Source of the DNA: JAWWBL01 sp033720975 | GTDB lineage: Bacteria; Actinomycetota; Acidimicrobiia; Spongiisociales; ZC4RG35 | Assembly: GCA_033720975.1 (NCBI GenBank) | Contig: JAWWBL010000007.1 | Span: forward strand, 1 to 38,171 | Reading direction: 5' to 3' | DNA: 38,171 nucleotides | Shown: positions 17,668 to 26,256 of the stretch, one piece after another | Position numbering within the stretch: the first letter of the stretch is position 1 | How the letters are laid out: each line of letters opens with the position of its first letter | Notes under the pieces: model-generated | The model's input: only the letters and a program-made list of their open reading frames with translations | What the model was told of the DNA's origin: nothing | Database searches by the model: none | Translations under genes and position numbers: made by a program

Positions 17668-18704
17668 GGCAGTTTCTCTCCGATAGTCACAGGCACCTGA
17701 TCCCAGTTCCAACAGGCGACCTGGTGGTTTTGGCCGATCTCGGTGAGAGGTGGCTCCTCGTCGACACACTGTTGTGTCATGAATGGGCACCGGGGATGGA
17801 ACCTGCATCCGGTGGGCGGGTTGAGCAGGTTCGGTGGCTCGCCCTCGAGCGGCGCGAGTTTGCGTCGGGGCCCTGTCACCGATGGAGTCGAGGAGAGCAA
17901 GAGGTATGCGTAGGGGTGCTTCGGCCGGGCGAAGACCTCGTCGGTCGGCCCCAGCTCGACCAGCTTGCCCGCGTACATGACGCCAATGGTGTCGGTCACC
18001 TCGGCGATCACAGCGATGTCGTGGGAGATATAGATGATCGACATGCCAAGATCGGCCTGGATCTTCTTCATCTCTTTGAGGATCTGGTCCTGGACGATGA
18101 CGTCGAGAGCCGTCGTCGGCTCGTCAGCGATGATGATCTGGGGGTTACAGGAGAGCGCCATCGCGATCACGGCTCGCTGTCGCATTCCCCCGGAGAACTC
18201 GTGCGGATAACGCTCCAGCATCGACGGGTCGAGCCCGACGAGCTCGAAGGTCTCGCCCATCTTCTCCCAACTCTCGGCTTTGCTGAGCGGCGGGTCGTAG
18301 TGGAGGTCCATGGCCTCCTGGATCTGGTCTCCGACCCGGTAGACCGGGTTCCAGGCGTTCATCGCGCCCTGGAAGACCATCGAGATGTCGTTCCACCTGT
18401 GATGGCGCATCTCAGCCTCGGTGACCCCCAGGAGGTTCTTGCCGTTGAGCCGTATCTCGCCGGCGAGGAATTTCGCATTCTCCGCCTGAAGCCGGAGGAG
18501 GGACATGGCGACAGAGGTCTTCCCGCAACCTGACTCGCCGACCAGGCCGAGGGCCTGACCGTGGTTTAGCGTGAATGTCACGTTCTCGACTGCGGAAACA
18601 TCGCCTTGCTCGGTCTCGTAGTGCATGACGAGGCCGTCCACTTCAAGCACCGGCGCAGAAGAGGGCGCGCTTGCAGATTGCGGTGTTGAGTCCGTCATCG
18701 TCAT
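17664..18704 (-). CDS. oppD: Oligopeptide/dipeptide ABC transporter ATP-binding protein (OppD type)
   Basis: The 346-residue ATPase is partner of OppF. An N-terminal Ser/Ala/Pro-rich tail (~20 residues) precedes the ABC domain. Walker A is GESGCGKTSVAMSLL, the signature is FSGGMRQRAVIAMAL and Walker B is IIIADEPTTALD. HDIAVIAEVTDTIGVMYAGK follows, and the C-terminal Cys motif is GCRFHPRCPFMTQQC. FQGAMNAWNPV is the Q-loop region of the OppD branch. ATG 18704 overlaps the oppC stop by four bases, and the gene's end overlaps oppF. Confidence 0.95.
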   Translation of the reverse strand: MTMTDSTPQSASAPSSAPVLEVDGLVMHYETEQGDVSAVENVTFTLNHGQALGLVGESGCGKTSVAMSLLRLQAENAKFLAGEIRLNGKNLLGVTEAEMRHHRWNDISMVFQGAMNAWNPVYRVGDQIQEAMDLHYDPPLSKAESWEKMGETFELVGLDPSMLERYPHEFSGGMRQRAVIAMALSCNPQIIIADEPTTALDVIVQDQILKEMKKIQADLGMSIIYISHDIAVIAEVTDTIGVMYAGKLVELGPTDEVFARPKHPYAYLLLSSTPSVTGPRRKLAPLEGEPPNLLNPPTGCRFHPRCPFMTQQCVDEEPPLTEIGQNHQVACWNWDQVPVTIGEKLP

Positions 18705-19834
18705 CGTCTACGAAGCCTCGGGTTGACGACCTCGTCCATTCCACGGCCCACCAGGTAGAAGGCGGCGGCCATGAGTGTGACAGCGGCGCCGGCGGGGAAC
18801 AGGAGCCACCAGAACCTCGTGCCCGACAGCAGGTAGCCCTCGTTCTGCGCCAGCTGAAGCATGATCCCCCAGCTCATGTCGATGTTCGACAGGCCCAGGA
18901 ACGAGAGCGTTGCCTCGAGGGCAATGGCTGCGGTCACCGTGAACATCATGTAGAGGAAGGAAAGCGGCAGCACGTTAGGGATGATGTGGGTGAAGATGAT
19001 TCGTGTGTTCGAGCCTCCGGCCACCCGTGCCGCGTCGACAAAAGGCTTTACCTTCACCGTGAGGGCCTGGGACTTGAGGACGATCGCCGTCCCGCCAAAG
19101 CCACCGAGCACGCCTATCAGGACCGCCAGATGCCACAGCTCGTAGTCGATGAACACCGACGACAGGGCGACGAGCAGCGCCAGGGCGGGCAGCATCAGCA
19201 ACAGGTCGGCGAGTCGCATGAAGAAGCCGTCGATTATCCCTCCGAAATAGGCGGATATGGAACCGATCGTGGTTCCGAGGAAAACGGTGACCACCGCGGC
19301 CACGATTCCCAAAGCGAACGCGGCCCGGGCGCCAAACATCAGCTGGGACATCACATCACGCCCCAGCGGATCGGTGCCGAGTATGTGCCCGTTCCCCGGA
19401 GGAGCAGGCTGGAGGCGGATCTGGATCTCGTCCCCGAGGTTGGCAAGAGGCGCAACCAGGAGTGCGTCACGCTGGCTGATCTGGGTCAAGGGGTCTTCGA
19501 CCTCGCCCACGGGCACTATCGTCTTGAAGCTGGTCGGTGGGTTTGGCTCGTTACCCACCACCGGGTCATAGATCGACCCGGGCCACACATCGGTGGCGAT
19601 GAGTATGGGCTGGACCACCGCCATGAGGGCGAAGACACCGATGATGACCAGGCCCACCAGCCCGATCTTCGACTTCTTGAAGATGACCCAGTTCTCCGAG
19701 GCAGTCTTGCGGAGCAGGCGGAGCCTGATTTTCCAAAGCGGCTCCTCGATGAGTTGCTCCAGCGACTCGGGCATCTCGGGGGATGTGGGGTCGAGGAGGG
19801 CTTCGGTCTCGATGTTGTCTTGAGTCTTGGTCAT
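18701..19834 (-). CDS. oppC: Oligopeptide/dipeptide ABC transporter permease (OppC type)
   Basis: The 377-residue inner-membrane permease has a cytoplasmic N-terminus with EEPLWKIRLRLLRKTASENW and the first membrane helix GLVGLVIIGVFALMAVVQP. The OppC hallmark HILGTDPLGRDVMSQLMFGAR follows. The EAA loop for ATPase contact is near FVDAARVAGGSNTRIIFTHI. Between helix 1 and the hallmark there is an extracytoplasmic insertion of roughly 80 residues, longer than in typical ~300-residue OppC. ATG 19834 is preceded by AAGGAG on the coding strand. Confidence 0.94.
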   Translation of the reverse strand: MTKTQDNIETEALLDPTSPEMPESLEQLIEEPLWKIRLRLLRKTASENWVIFKKSKIGLVGLVIIGVFALMAVVQPILIATDVWPGSIYDPVVGNEPNPPTSFKTIVPVGEVEDPLTQISQRDALLVAPLANLGDEIQIRLQPAPPGNGHILGTDPLGRDVMSQLMFGARAAFALGIVAAVVTVFLGTTIGSISAYFGGIIDGFFMRLADLLLMLPALALLVALSSVFIDYELWHLAVLIGVLGGFGGTAIVLKSQALTVKVKPFVDAARVAGGSNTRIIFTHIIPNVLPLSFLYMMFTVTAAIALEATLSFLGLSNIDMSWGIMLQLAQNEGYLLSGTRFWWLLFPAGAAVTLMAAAFYLVGRGMDEVVNPRLRRR

Positions 19835-19849
19835 GCCTAACTCCTTGCC

Positions 19850-21007
19850 CTAAGAGACACGTATACGTGGATCGAGGATGCCGTAGAGAATATCTGCGAT
19901 CAGGTGCCCCAGGACGGCGAGCACGCCGACGAAGCTGAAAGCGGCAAGGGCGACTGGCACGTCCTCTTGCGTGACTGCAGTGACCAATAGCTCACCCATT
20001 CCCGGCCAGGAGAAGACCGTCTCGGTCACCACCCCTCCGTCGATCACTGTCGCGACCGCGAGAACGAGGCTGGTGGTCACCGGGAGCAGGGCGGTGCGGG
20101 CGGCGTGGTTGTCCCTCACCTCGCGCTCACGTAGACCCTTTGCCCGAGCGGTGAGGATGTAATCCTCCTTCATGGTCTCGAGCATCGAGCTTCTCGTTAG
20201 CAGCATGATCCCTGCGAACCCGATGAGGGTCAGCGTCAGGACCGGGAGAATCATGTGGTAGCCGATGTCGAGAGCGAACTCCAGCTCCGGCCGGCCCGCC
20301 CAGAAGAGCGCGTAGACCGCGGCCATGAGAACGCCGCCCCCCAGGCGCAGGGCCCGACCGAGGCTGACGTTCTCGAGGCGATGTGTGACACGGCTCAGAG
20401 TGAAAAGGGCTAGCACGAGCAGCCCGGATGTGTACGTCATCAGCAGGAACACGTCGTTGGACAGGACACCGCTCCCGGCCCACAAACTGGGGGTTATGAA
20501 CTGGTTGATCGGCAGCAATTCCATCTCAATGGCGAACAGCCAGATCAGGAGGATGGCGAACCAGGGGTAGAAGACCGTGTAAAGGGCGACACCGGCGACG
20601 GTGATGGCCATCTCACCGCGGGTGTTACGGCGCCAGGCGAGGTACTTGCCTGTGATGAAGCCGGCCCAGTAAGTGATCAGAAGTGCCGTCGTGAACAACA
20701 CGAGGGTACGGGGGAGACGCTCCGCGATGAGGTCTTCAACCGGCCTGGGGTAGTACCAGTAGCTGAAGCCGAAGTCGCCCTGGAAGAAGTTGACGAGGTA
20801 ATCCCAGAATTGCACCAGAGGCGGCTTGTCGAGCCCCAGTCGCTCTCGCGCGATCTCGATTGCCTCCGGCGGGAGATTGGGGTTTCCGGTCAGTTTGGTG
20901 AGGATCGCATCGCCGGGTAGTGCCTGGAGGATGAAGAAAGTCAGGAACAGGAACACCAGGAAGAGAAGGAACATCTGTCCCAGGCGCTTGGCGATGTATC
21001 GAATCAT
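19850..21007 (-). CDS. oppB: Oligopeptide/dipeptide ABC transporter permease (OppB type) with enlarged membrane region
   Basis: The 385-residue permease starts with the OppB signature YIAKRLGQMFLLFLVFLFLT and LPGDAILTKLTGNP. The EAA-type loop DYILTARAKGLREREV contacts the ATPases. The end GMGELLVTAVTQEDVPVALA is also typical. It is ~60 residues longer than usual. Extra hydrophobic segments appear near residues 190-205 and 225-240, before the FALDIGYHMILPVLTL block, suggesting an added helix pair. The ATG is at 21007. The gene is separated from oppA by 152 bases containing strong hairpins. Confidence 0.94.
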   Translation of the reverse strand: MIRYIAKRLGQMFLLFLVFLFLTFFILQALPGDAILTKLTGNPNLPPEAIEIARERLGLDKPPLVQFWDYLVNFFQGDFGFSYWYYPRPVEDLIAERLPRTLVLFTTALLITYWAGFITGKYLAWRRNTRGEMAITVAGVALYTVFYPWFAILLIWLFAIEMELLPINQFITPSLWAGSGVLSNDVFLLMTYTSGLLVLALFTLSRVTHRLENVSLGRALRLGGGVLMAAVYALFWAGRPELEFALDIGYHMILPVLTLTLIGFAGIMLLTRSSMLETMKEDYILTARAKGLREREVRDNHAARTALLPVTTSLVLAVATVIDGGVVTETVFSWPGMGELLVTAVTQEDVPVALAAFSFVGVLAVLGHLIADILYGILDPRIRVS

Positions 21008-21065
21008 GGGAGATGAGAGCTTTCTCGGGCTGGAGGAAGGATCGGTCTGACAGGTGACGTTACCA

Positions 21066-21082
21066 CGGGCCTGTTGCCCGTC
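21066..21082 (-). terminator. Short second hairpin in the oppA-oppB gap
   Basis: ACGGGC and GCCCGT form a perfect 6-bp stem around a 5-base loop, located after the main hairpin in the direction of transcription. A third small palindrome, GGGTACCC, lies at 21087-21094. Together with the main hairpin they make the oppA-oppB spacer highly structured. Confidence 0.5.
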
Positions 21083-21110
21083 GAGGGGTACCCGTCACCG
21101 GTTGGAACCG

Positions 21111-21141
21111 AGAGAGGGAGCCCTGAGGGCTCCCTCTCTCA
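21111..21141 (-). terminator. Strong hairpin between oppA and oppB (partial terminator or mRNA-stabilising stem)
   Basis: Bases 21111-21124 and 21128-21141 form a perfect 14-bp stem with a 3-base loop, 19 bases past the oppA stop on the minus strand. No T-run follows, so full intrinsic termination is uncertain. Such structures after a solute-binding-protein gene usually let it be expressed above its permease genes, by partial termination or 3'-end protection. Confidence 0.8.
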
Positions 21142-21159
21142 ATCATCTGCGTGAGATAC

Positions 21160-23127
21160 CTATGAGATGGCCTTGACGCCGGCTCTGAGGCCAGCACCGC
21201 CATCGGTGATTCCCTGCAGGAAGTCGGTGAACGGGAACTCCAATGTGTTCCTGAACACGTCGTACTGCACGTTGGTGAACAACACCACGTACGGCACGTC
21301 TCTTGCGATGATCTCCTGCATCTGGAAGTGGATGTCACGCGCTGACTCGAGATCTGTCGCCGCGTCGAACGCATCCGACAGAGCATCGAACTCAGCATTG
21401 CTGTAACCGGGCGTGTTGAAACCGCCTTCGGCGGAGTCACCCGCGCTGTGGAAGAACGCACCCATGTAGTCCGGGAAGGTTCCCAGGCTCCAACCGAGGA
21501 TGTACATATCCCAGTCGGTGGGTCCGAAGACCTGGTTCACGATCGTGGTGAAGCCCGTCGGGTTCGCCGTGACCGGAATGCCAATGTCATTCATGAAGTT
21601 CTGTGCCCACAGTGAGTAGGTGGCACGCATCGGGTCGTAACCGGGGCCAGGAGCGATCAGTTGGATGTCCTGAATCGTCTGACCGTCGAGGTTCAGGCCG
21701 ACACCGGGCTGGACGTCATCACGACCACCCAGGAACTCCGGCTCGGTCTCCCAGGTCCATCCACCATCCTTGAGGATCTGGACGGCTGAGGCCAGCCGCT
21801 CTTCCTGAGTCTGTCCGGCACATGTGCTCTGAACGTCGGGGTTCGACCAGTAGGCGTTACCCGGGGCGACAGTCGTGTCCATCGAGATGACCGCACCGGC
21901 GAGGACGTTCTGTGCAACGAAGTCCTTGTCGATCATGCAGTCAACCGCCTGGCGGAAGGCCAGGTTGTTGCCGGGGAAACGACGGGTGTTGAACGCCATG
22001 TAGAACATTCCTGTTCCGGCGTTGGCCACCACGTTGAGGTCCGCGGCGTCGAGGAACTGACCCTGGAGACCGCGTGACAGTGTCAGCGGGTTCATCCAGA
22101 AGTCGATGTCACCATTGATGAGGGCGAGCGCAGCAGCGTCTTGGCTTCCATAGACAGAGAAGATCATCTCGTCCATGTAGGGGCCATCGACGTACTCGAC
22201 CGTCACATCACCAGAAGCGGGACCACCCCATGTCTCCATCTCGCCGCCGTCGGCGGGGCTGAAGTCGATGGCGCCGTTGGCGTACACGGTGTACTTGGCG
22301 CCCTCGTAGACGTAGTTCTCGCTGGCGACGTTGCGGACGAATGCGCCCGGCTCACGCTCGGCGACGACGTCTGCGCCGAATGCCGGCGCTCCGATGCCTG
22401 AGACCTCATAGAGGCCGGCGGCATCTGCCGCACCTGCCACGTGCTCGGCCCAGAAGTGCTCCGGGTATGCCGGGGCGAATGCCGTATTGAACTGCCACAC
22501 GGCAAGACCGGGCTGGTCGTTCCAGGTGAGTACGAGCGTGTATGGGTCTGGTGCGGTCACGTCGACGAGGCCGAGTGCGTACTCGTTCTCCTCGGTGTCC
22601 GGATCATCCTCTGAGGCCTGTGGCCACAAGTCGAGGAAGTTTCCGGCAAGACCGAGGTCCTTGACCGTGTTCCATGTGAACACGAAGTCGTCGGCCGTCA
22701 CCTCTTCACCGTCCGACCAGGTCAGGCCCTGCCGAAGCGGGACCTCGATGACCCAGTTGTCACCGTCGGCTGCGCCAAGAGGCGCTTCCGCGGGAAGCGC
22801 GACTACCGGTGAGTAGGTATACGTCGGCAGTGTCAGCGTGTACAGGGTTGCACCCTGGCTCGCCAGCACGTAGCTGTTGTACACATCGCTCTCGGTGTCG
22901 AGATACGCCCAGGCGTTGTCCGTCGTCGGATCGGAGATGATTCCCACGTTGTACGTGAAACCCTCAACCGAAGGCGGTGCCGTCGTTGGCGTCGTTCCGT
23001 CATCAGTGGTCGGTGGCGCGGTGTCGCCCGTGGTGGTCGTTGGATCCACCGTTTCGCAAGCCGCGACGATCATCGCGAATACTGCGAGCACGGCGAGCCA
23101 ACGCCATCGGGAAACAGTGCTCTTCAC
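21160..23127 (-). CDS. oppA: Peptide ABC transporter substrate-binding lipoprotein (SBP_bac_5)
   Basis: The 655-residue extracytoplasmic binding protein belongs to the OppA/DppA family. The signal peptide WRWLAVLAVFAMIVAAC ends in a lipobox with Cys24, so it is probably lipid-anchored. A Thr/Pro/Asp-rich linker follows (residues ~28-52). The SBP_bac_5 core then begins, with VIEVPLRQGLTWSDGEEVTA, DDFVFTWNTVKD, FRQAVDCMIDKDFVAQNV and YSNAEFDALSDAFDAATD. The start is GTG 23127 with GAAAGG about 9 bases upstream. Substrate is probably peptides, by family and by the full oppABCDF set. It is the first gene of that operon. Confidence 0.94.
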   Translation of the reverse strand: MKSTVSRWRWLAVLAVFAMIVAACETVDPTTTTGDTAPPTTDDGTTPTTAPPSVEGFTYNVGIISDPTTDNAWAYLDTESDVYNSYVLASQGATLYTLTLPTYTYSPVVALPAEAPLGAADGDNWVIEVPLRQGLTWSDGEEVTADDFVFTWNTVKDLGLAGNFLDLWPQASEDDPDTEENEYALGLVDVTAPDPYTLVLTWNDQPGLAVWQFNTAFAPAYPEHFWAEHVAGAADAAGLYEVSGIGAPAFGADVVAEREPGAFVRNVASENYVYEGAKYTVYANGAIDFSPADGGEMETWGGPASGDVTVEYVDGPYMDEMIFSVYGSQDAAALALINGDIDFWMNPLTLSRGLQGQFLDAADLNVVANAGTGMFYMAFNTRRFPGNNLAFRQAVDCMIDKDFVAQNVLAGAVISMDTTVAPGNAYWSNPDVQSTCAGQTQEERLASAVQILKDGGWTWETEPEFLGGRDDVQPGVGLNLDGQTIQDIQLIAPGPGYDPMRATYSLWAQNFMNDIGIPVTANPTGFTTIVNQVFGPTDWDMYILGWSLGTFPDYMGAFFHSAGDSAEGGFNTPGYSNAEFDALSDAFDAATDLESARDIHFQMQEIIARDVPYVVLFTNVQYDVFRNTLEFPFTDFLQGITDGGAGLRAGVKAIS

Positions 23128-23264
23128 TATGTTTTCCTTTCTTTTCCTCCCGTAAGTTGCGGTGCACAGGCTGGTGGCCCGCTCCGCAGAGTCCGCAGGT
23201 TAGGGGCCAAAGAAGGGCTATCGCAACCGGAGAGGGGCCAGATCGACGCTCGCCCGACAAACCT

Positions 23265-24293
23265 CTATTCGGGCTCTTTTGATGCCCCGTTCACCGTCCA
23301 GGTGCCGTGTGAGCGGATGAGCGCAGGGAGGTCCCCAGGGCCTTTCTCCGCGGTGGCGGCGTCGATCTGCGAGTTGACTTCGACGTCGTAAGCCGGCCTC
23401 CTCACGCTGCGGAAGATCCCGAGAGGAGTTGGCCCGTGGGGCCCGTGGGAAAGACGGCTCAGGGCGAAGGCGATGGACGGGTTGGGACGTCCCGGATCGT
23501 GCACCAGGATTGCCTTCGGGTCGACCGAGGACGAGTCGACGACCTCGGCCTGGCCGTCACGCATGACCACCGCTTTGGCGCCGCCGTCGAACACGATCGG
23601 TTTCCCGGTCTGAAGATCGATCCGGTTGTGCAGCCGCTCCTCTTTCCCGGTGATCTGGATGAAGGCCTTGTCGTTGAAAACGTTGCAGTTCTGATAGATC
23701 TCCACGAACGCCGCGCCTTCGTGCTCGTACGCAGCAGTCAGGACCTCCTGTGTGTGATTGCGATCCATGTCGACGGTCCTGGCTACGAACGTGGCGTCGG
23801 CGCCCAGGGCGAGTGACACCGGGTTGAACGGGTGGTCTATGGAGCCAAAAGGCGACGACTTCGTCGACTTGCCCACCTCTGACGTCGGTGAGTACTGGCC
23901 TTTGGTCAATCCGTAGATCTGATTGTTGAAGAGGAGGATCTTGAGATTGACGTTGCGACGCAGGGCGTGAATCAAGTGGTTGCCCCCGATCGACAAGGCG
24001 TCTCCGTCTCCTGTTATGACCCATACCGATAGGTCGGGTCGGGTGACCGCCACTCCGGTTGCGATCGCCGGTGCCCTTCCGTGGATCGAGTGCATGCCGT
24101 ATGTGTTGACGTAGTAGGGGAATCGGGCGGCACATCCGATCCCGGAGATGAACACGAACTCCTCCCGGTTGCGGGGGAGGCCGGCGAGGAACTGCTGAAC
24201 CGAGGCGAGGATGGTGTAGTCACCGCACCCCGGGCACCAGCGCACCTCCTGGTCGGTTTGGTAGTCGGCACGGGTATATGAGGGTGTTGTCAT
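23265..24293 (-). CDS. korB: 2-oxoacid:ferredoxin oxidoreductase subunit beta (KorB-like)
   Basis: The 342-residue thiamine-diphosphate subunit of a 2-oxoacid (probably 2-oxoglutarate):ferredoxin oxidoreductase oxidatively decarboxylates its substrate to acyl-CoA while reducing ferredoxin. WCPGCGDYTILASVQ carries a cluster Cys pair, GIGCAARFPYYVNTYG holds another conserved Cys, and GDGDALSIGGNHLIHALRRN is the TPP/Mg site. NNQIYGLTKGQYSPTS is KorB-typical. ATG 24293 overlaps the korA stop (ATGA). The 2-oxoglutarate assignment follows common actinobacterial annotation; other 2-oxoacids are possible. Confidence 0.92.
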   Translation of the reverse strand: MTTPSYTRADYQTDQEVRWCPGCGDYTILASVQQFLAGLPRNREEFVFISGIGCAARFPYYVNTYGMHSIHGRAPAIATGVAVTRPDLSVWVITGDGDALSIGGNHLIHALRRNVNLKILLFNNQIYGLTKGQYSPTSEVGKSTKSSPFGSIDHPFNPVSLALGADATFVARTVDMDRNHTQEVLTAAYEHEGAAFVEIYQNCNVFNDKAFIQITGKEERLHNRIDLQTGKPIVFDGGAKAVVMRDGQAEVVDSSSVDPKAILVHDPGRPNPSIAFALSRLSHGPHGPTPLGIFRSVRRPAYDVEVNSQIDAATAEKGPGDLPALIRSHGTWTVNGASKEPE

Positions 24294-26161
24294 CTCATCA
24301 TCTCCAAAATCTTTGCGGTTATCTCAGAGACCTTGAACGGCTCGCCCGCAACCTTGTGGAGTCCTGTCGCGTCGATCAGGAACTCGGCTCTGATGATCTT
24401 GCGAAGCTGGCCAGTGTTCAACTCGGGGACAAGCACCTTCGGATACGAGGAAAGTAGTGCCCCAAGGTCTCTTGGGAGGGGGTTCAGATACCGGAGGTGG
24501 GTGGTGGCAACCTTGACTCCCTCCATTCTCGCTCTGCGCGCGGCAGCCCGGATCGAACCGAAAGTCGATCCCCAGCCGAGCACGAGAATCTCGGCATCCT
24601 CGTCACCGTGGACCTCCAACTCAGGGATGTCGTTAGCGATGTTGGCCACCTTCCAGGCCCGGGTGTCGGTCATCAATTGGTGGTTCGCCGGGTCGTAGGA
24701 GACGTTGCCGGTGATGGTCTCTTTCTCCAGGCCACCGACGCGGTGCTCGAGCCCGGGAGTGCCGGGCACCGCCCACGGGCGGGCGAAGGTGTCGATGTCG
24801 CGCATATACGGGAGGAAGGTCCCGTTGGGACCGTTGGGATGCTTGGCGAACTCGACCTCGATGGGAGGGATCGCGTGGAGGTCGGGTAGGAGCCACGGCT
24901 CAGACCCGTTCGCGATGTGGTTGTCACTGAGCAAGATCACTGGAGTCATGTATCGAATGGCGACTCGTGCGGCTTCGATGGCCATCAAGAACGAGTCGGA
25001 CGGGGAGGCGATGGCCAGGACCGGCAGGGGTGCTTCTCCATGCCGCCCGTACAAGGAGAAGAGGAGGTCCGACTGCTCGGGTTTCGTGGGTAGTCCCGTC
25101 GAGGGACCGCCACGCTGCACGTTCACAACGATCATGGGCAGCTCCAACATGAAAGCGAGAGAGATCGCCTCGCTCTTGAGGGCGATTCCCGGGCCGGACG
25201 ACCCGGTGACCGCGAGACTTCCGGCAAAGGCGGCGCCTATCGCTGATCCCACTCCCGCTATCTCGTCCTCCGCCTGGAAAGAACGCACGCCGAAGTTCTT
25301 CCGCCTCGACAGCTCGTGGAGGATGTCCGATGCCGGTGTGATCGGGTAAGTCCCATAGAACAGGGGGAGGCCCGACTTCTGAGAGGCGGCGATGAGGCCC
25401 CAGGCAAGGGCGGTGTTGCCGTTGACGTTTGTGTAGGTGCCGGGTGGCAAAGTGGCCGGCTTGACCTCGAAGGTGGTCTTGGTCGCCTCGGTGGCAACAC
25501 CGAAGGTATATCCCGCCTGGAATGCGGCGGTGTTGGCGGCAGCGACCTCGGGCTGCTTGGCGAACTTCTTCTGAACCCACTCGAGTGTCGGCTCGGTGGG
25601 ACGGTGGAACAGCCATGCCATCAAGCCGAGCGCGAAGAAGTTCTTCGACCTGAGCACGCTTCGGCCGCTGACGCCGGTGTCCTTGACCGCCTCCTTGGTG
25701 AGCTCGTCCATCGGTACGCGGATCACCCGGAACCCCTCTAGCGAGTCGTCCTCTAGTGGGTTGGTCTCATACCCGGCCTTGGCGAGGTTTCGCTCGTCGA
25801 AGGTGTCGGTGTTGACGATCAGTGTCCCACCCTGGCGTAGGTCCTTGAGGTTCTTCTTCAGCGCTGCCGGATTCATGGCCACCAGGCAGTCGGGTGCGTC
25901 TCCGGCGGTGAGGATGTCGAAGTCGGCGATCTGGAGCTGGAAGCTGGAGACGCCCGGCAGCGTCCCTGCCGGGGCGCGGATCTCTGCGGGAAAGCTGGGC
26001 AGCGTTGCCAGGTCGTTCCCGAACAGGGCCGAGGCGTCGGTGAATCGATTCCCTGCCAGCTGCATGCCGTCACCCGAGTCACCGGCGAAGCGGATGACCA
26101 GGCGCTCGAGGGTCTCAGTTGGTGTCGATGATGGGTCGGGCCTGGCGTTCTCGTCGGCCAC
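24290..26161 (-). CDS. korA: 2-oxoacid:ferredoxin oxidoreductase subunit alpha, gamma-alpha fusion (KorA-like)
   Basis: The 623-residue partner of KorB has an N-terminal gamma domain (about residues 20-200: RFAGDSGDGMQLAGNRFT, SFPAEIRAPAGTLPGVSSFQ). It is fused to the alpha domain (from ~240: GLIAASQKSGLPLFYGTYPI, ITGSSGPGIALKSEAI-like block, NVQRGGPSTGLPTKPEQSDL). This two-gene architecture needs no separate gamma or delta subunit. The GTG start at 26161 is preceded by an AGGAG site. It lies 95 bases downstream of the amidase gene on the same strand. It is cytoplasmic and acts in a TCA-type oxidation feeding ferredoxin. Confidence 0.92.
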   Translation of the reverse strand: MADENARPDPSSTPTETLERLVIRFAGDSGDGMQLAGNRFTDASALFGNDLATLPSFPAEIRAPAGTLPGVSSFQLQIADFDILTAGDAPDCLVAMNPAALKKNLKDLRQGGTLIVNTDTFDERNLAKAGYETNPLEDDSLEGFRVIRVPMDELTKEAVKDTGVSGRSVLRSKNFFALGLMAWLFHRPTEPTLEWVQKKFAKQPEVAAANTAAFQAGYTFGVATEATKTTFEVKPATLPPGTYTNVNGNTALAWGLIAASQKSGLPLFYGTYPITPASDILHELSRRKNFGVRSFQAEDEIAGVGSAIGAAFAGSLAVTGSSGPGIALKSEAISLAFMLELPMIVVNVQRGGPSTGLPTKPEQSDLLFSLYGRHGEAPLPVLAIASPSDSFLMAIEAARVAIRYMTPVILLSDNHIANGSEPWLLPDLHAIPPIEVEFAKHPNGPNGTFLPYMRDIDTFARPWAVPGTPGLEHRVGGLEKETITGNVSYDPANHQLMTDTRAWKVANIANDIPELEVHGDEDAEILVLGWGSTFGSIRAAARRARMEGVKVATTHLRYLNPLPRDLGALLSSYPKVLVPELNTGQLRKIIRAEFLIDATGLHKVAGEPFKVSEITAKILEMMR

Positions 26162-26256
26162 CGTTCAGCTCCTTGTGTGTCCCGGCGCGGTGAGGGAGGG
26201 AAACGTCTGAGGACCTCCCGGTAACCGCTGCCGGCTCTTGTTCGCAGTATCCAAGT

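Noticed and set aside
18671..19840. A 389-codon open frame on the plus strand
   Set aside because: It is antisense to oppC; the translation is His/Gln/Glu-rich low complexity, typical of the reverse of a membrane-protein gene.
23128..23264. Search for a riboswitch or small gene between korB and oppA
   Set aside because: The 137-base gap shows only the oppA ribosome site and a purine/pyrimidine-rich stretch; no conserved riboswitch pattern was recognised.
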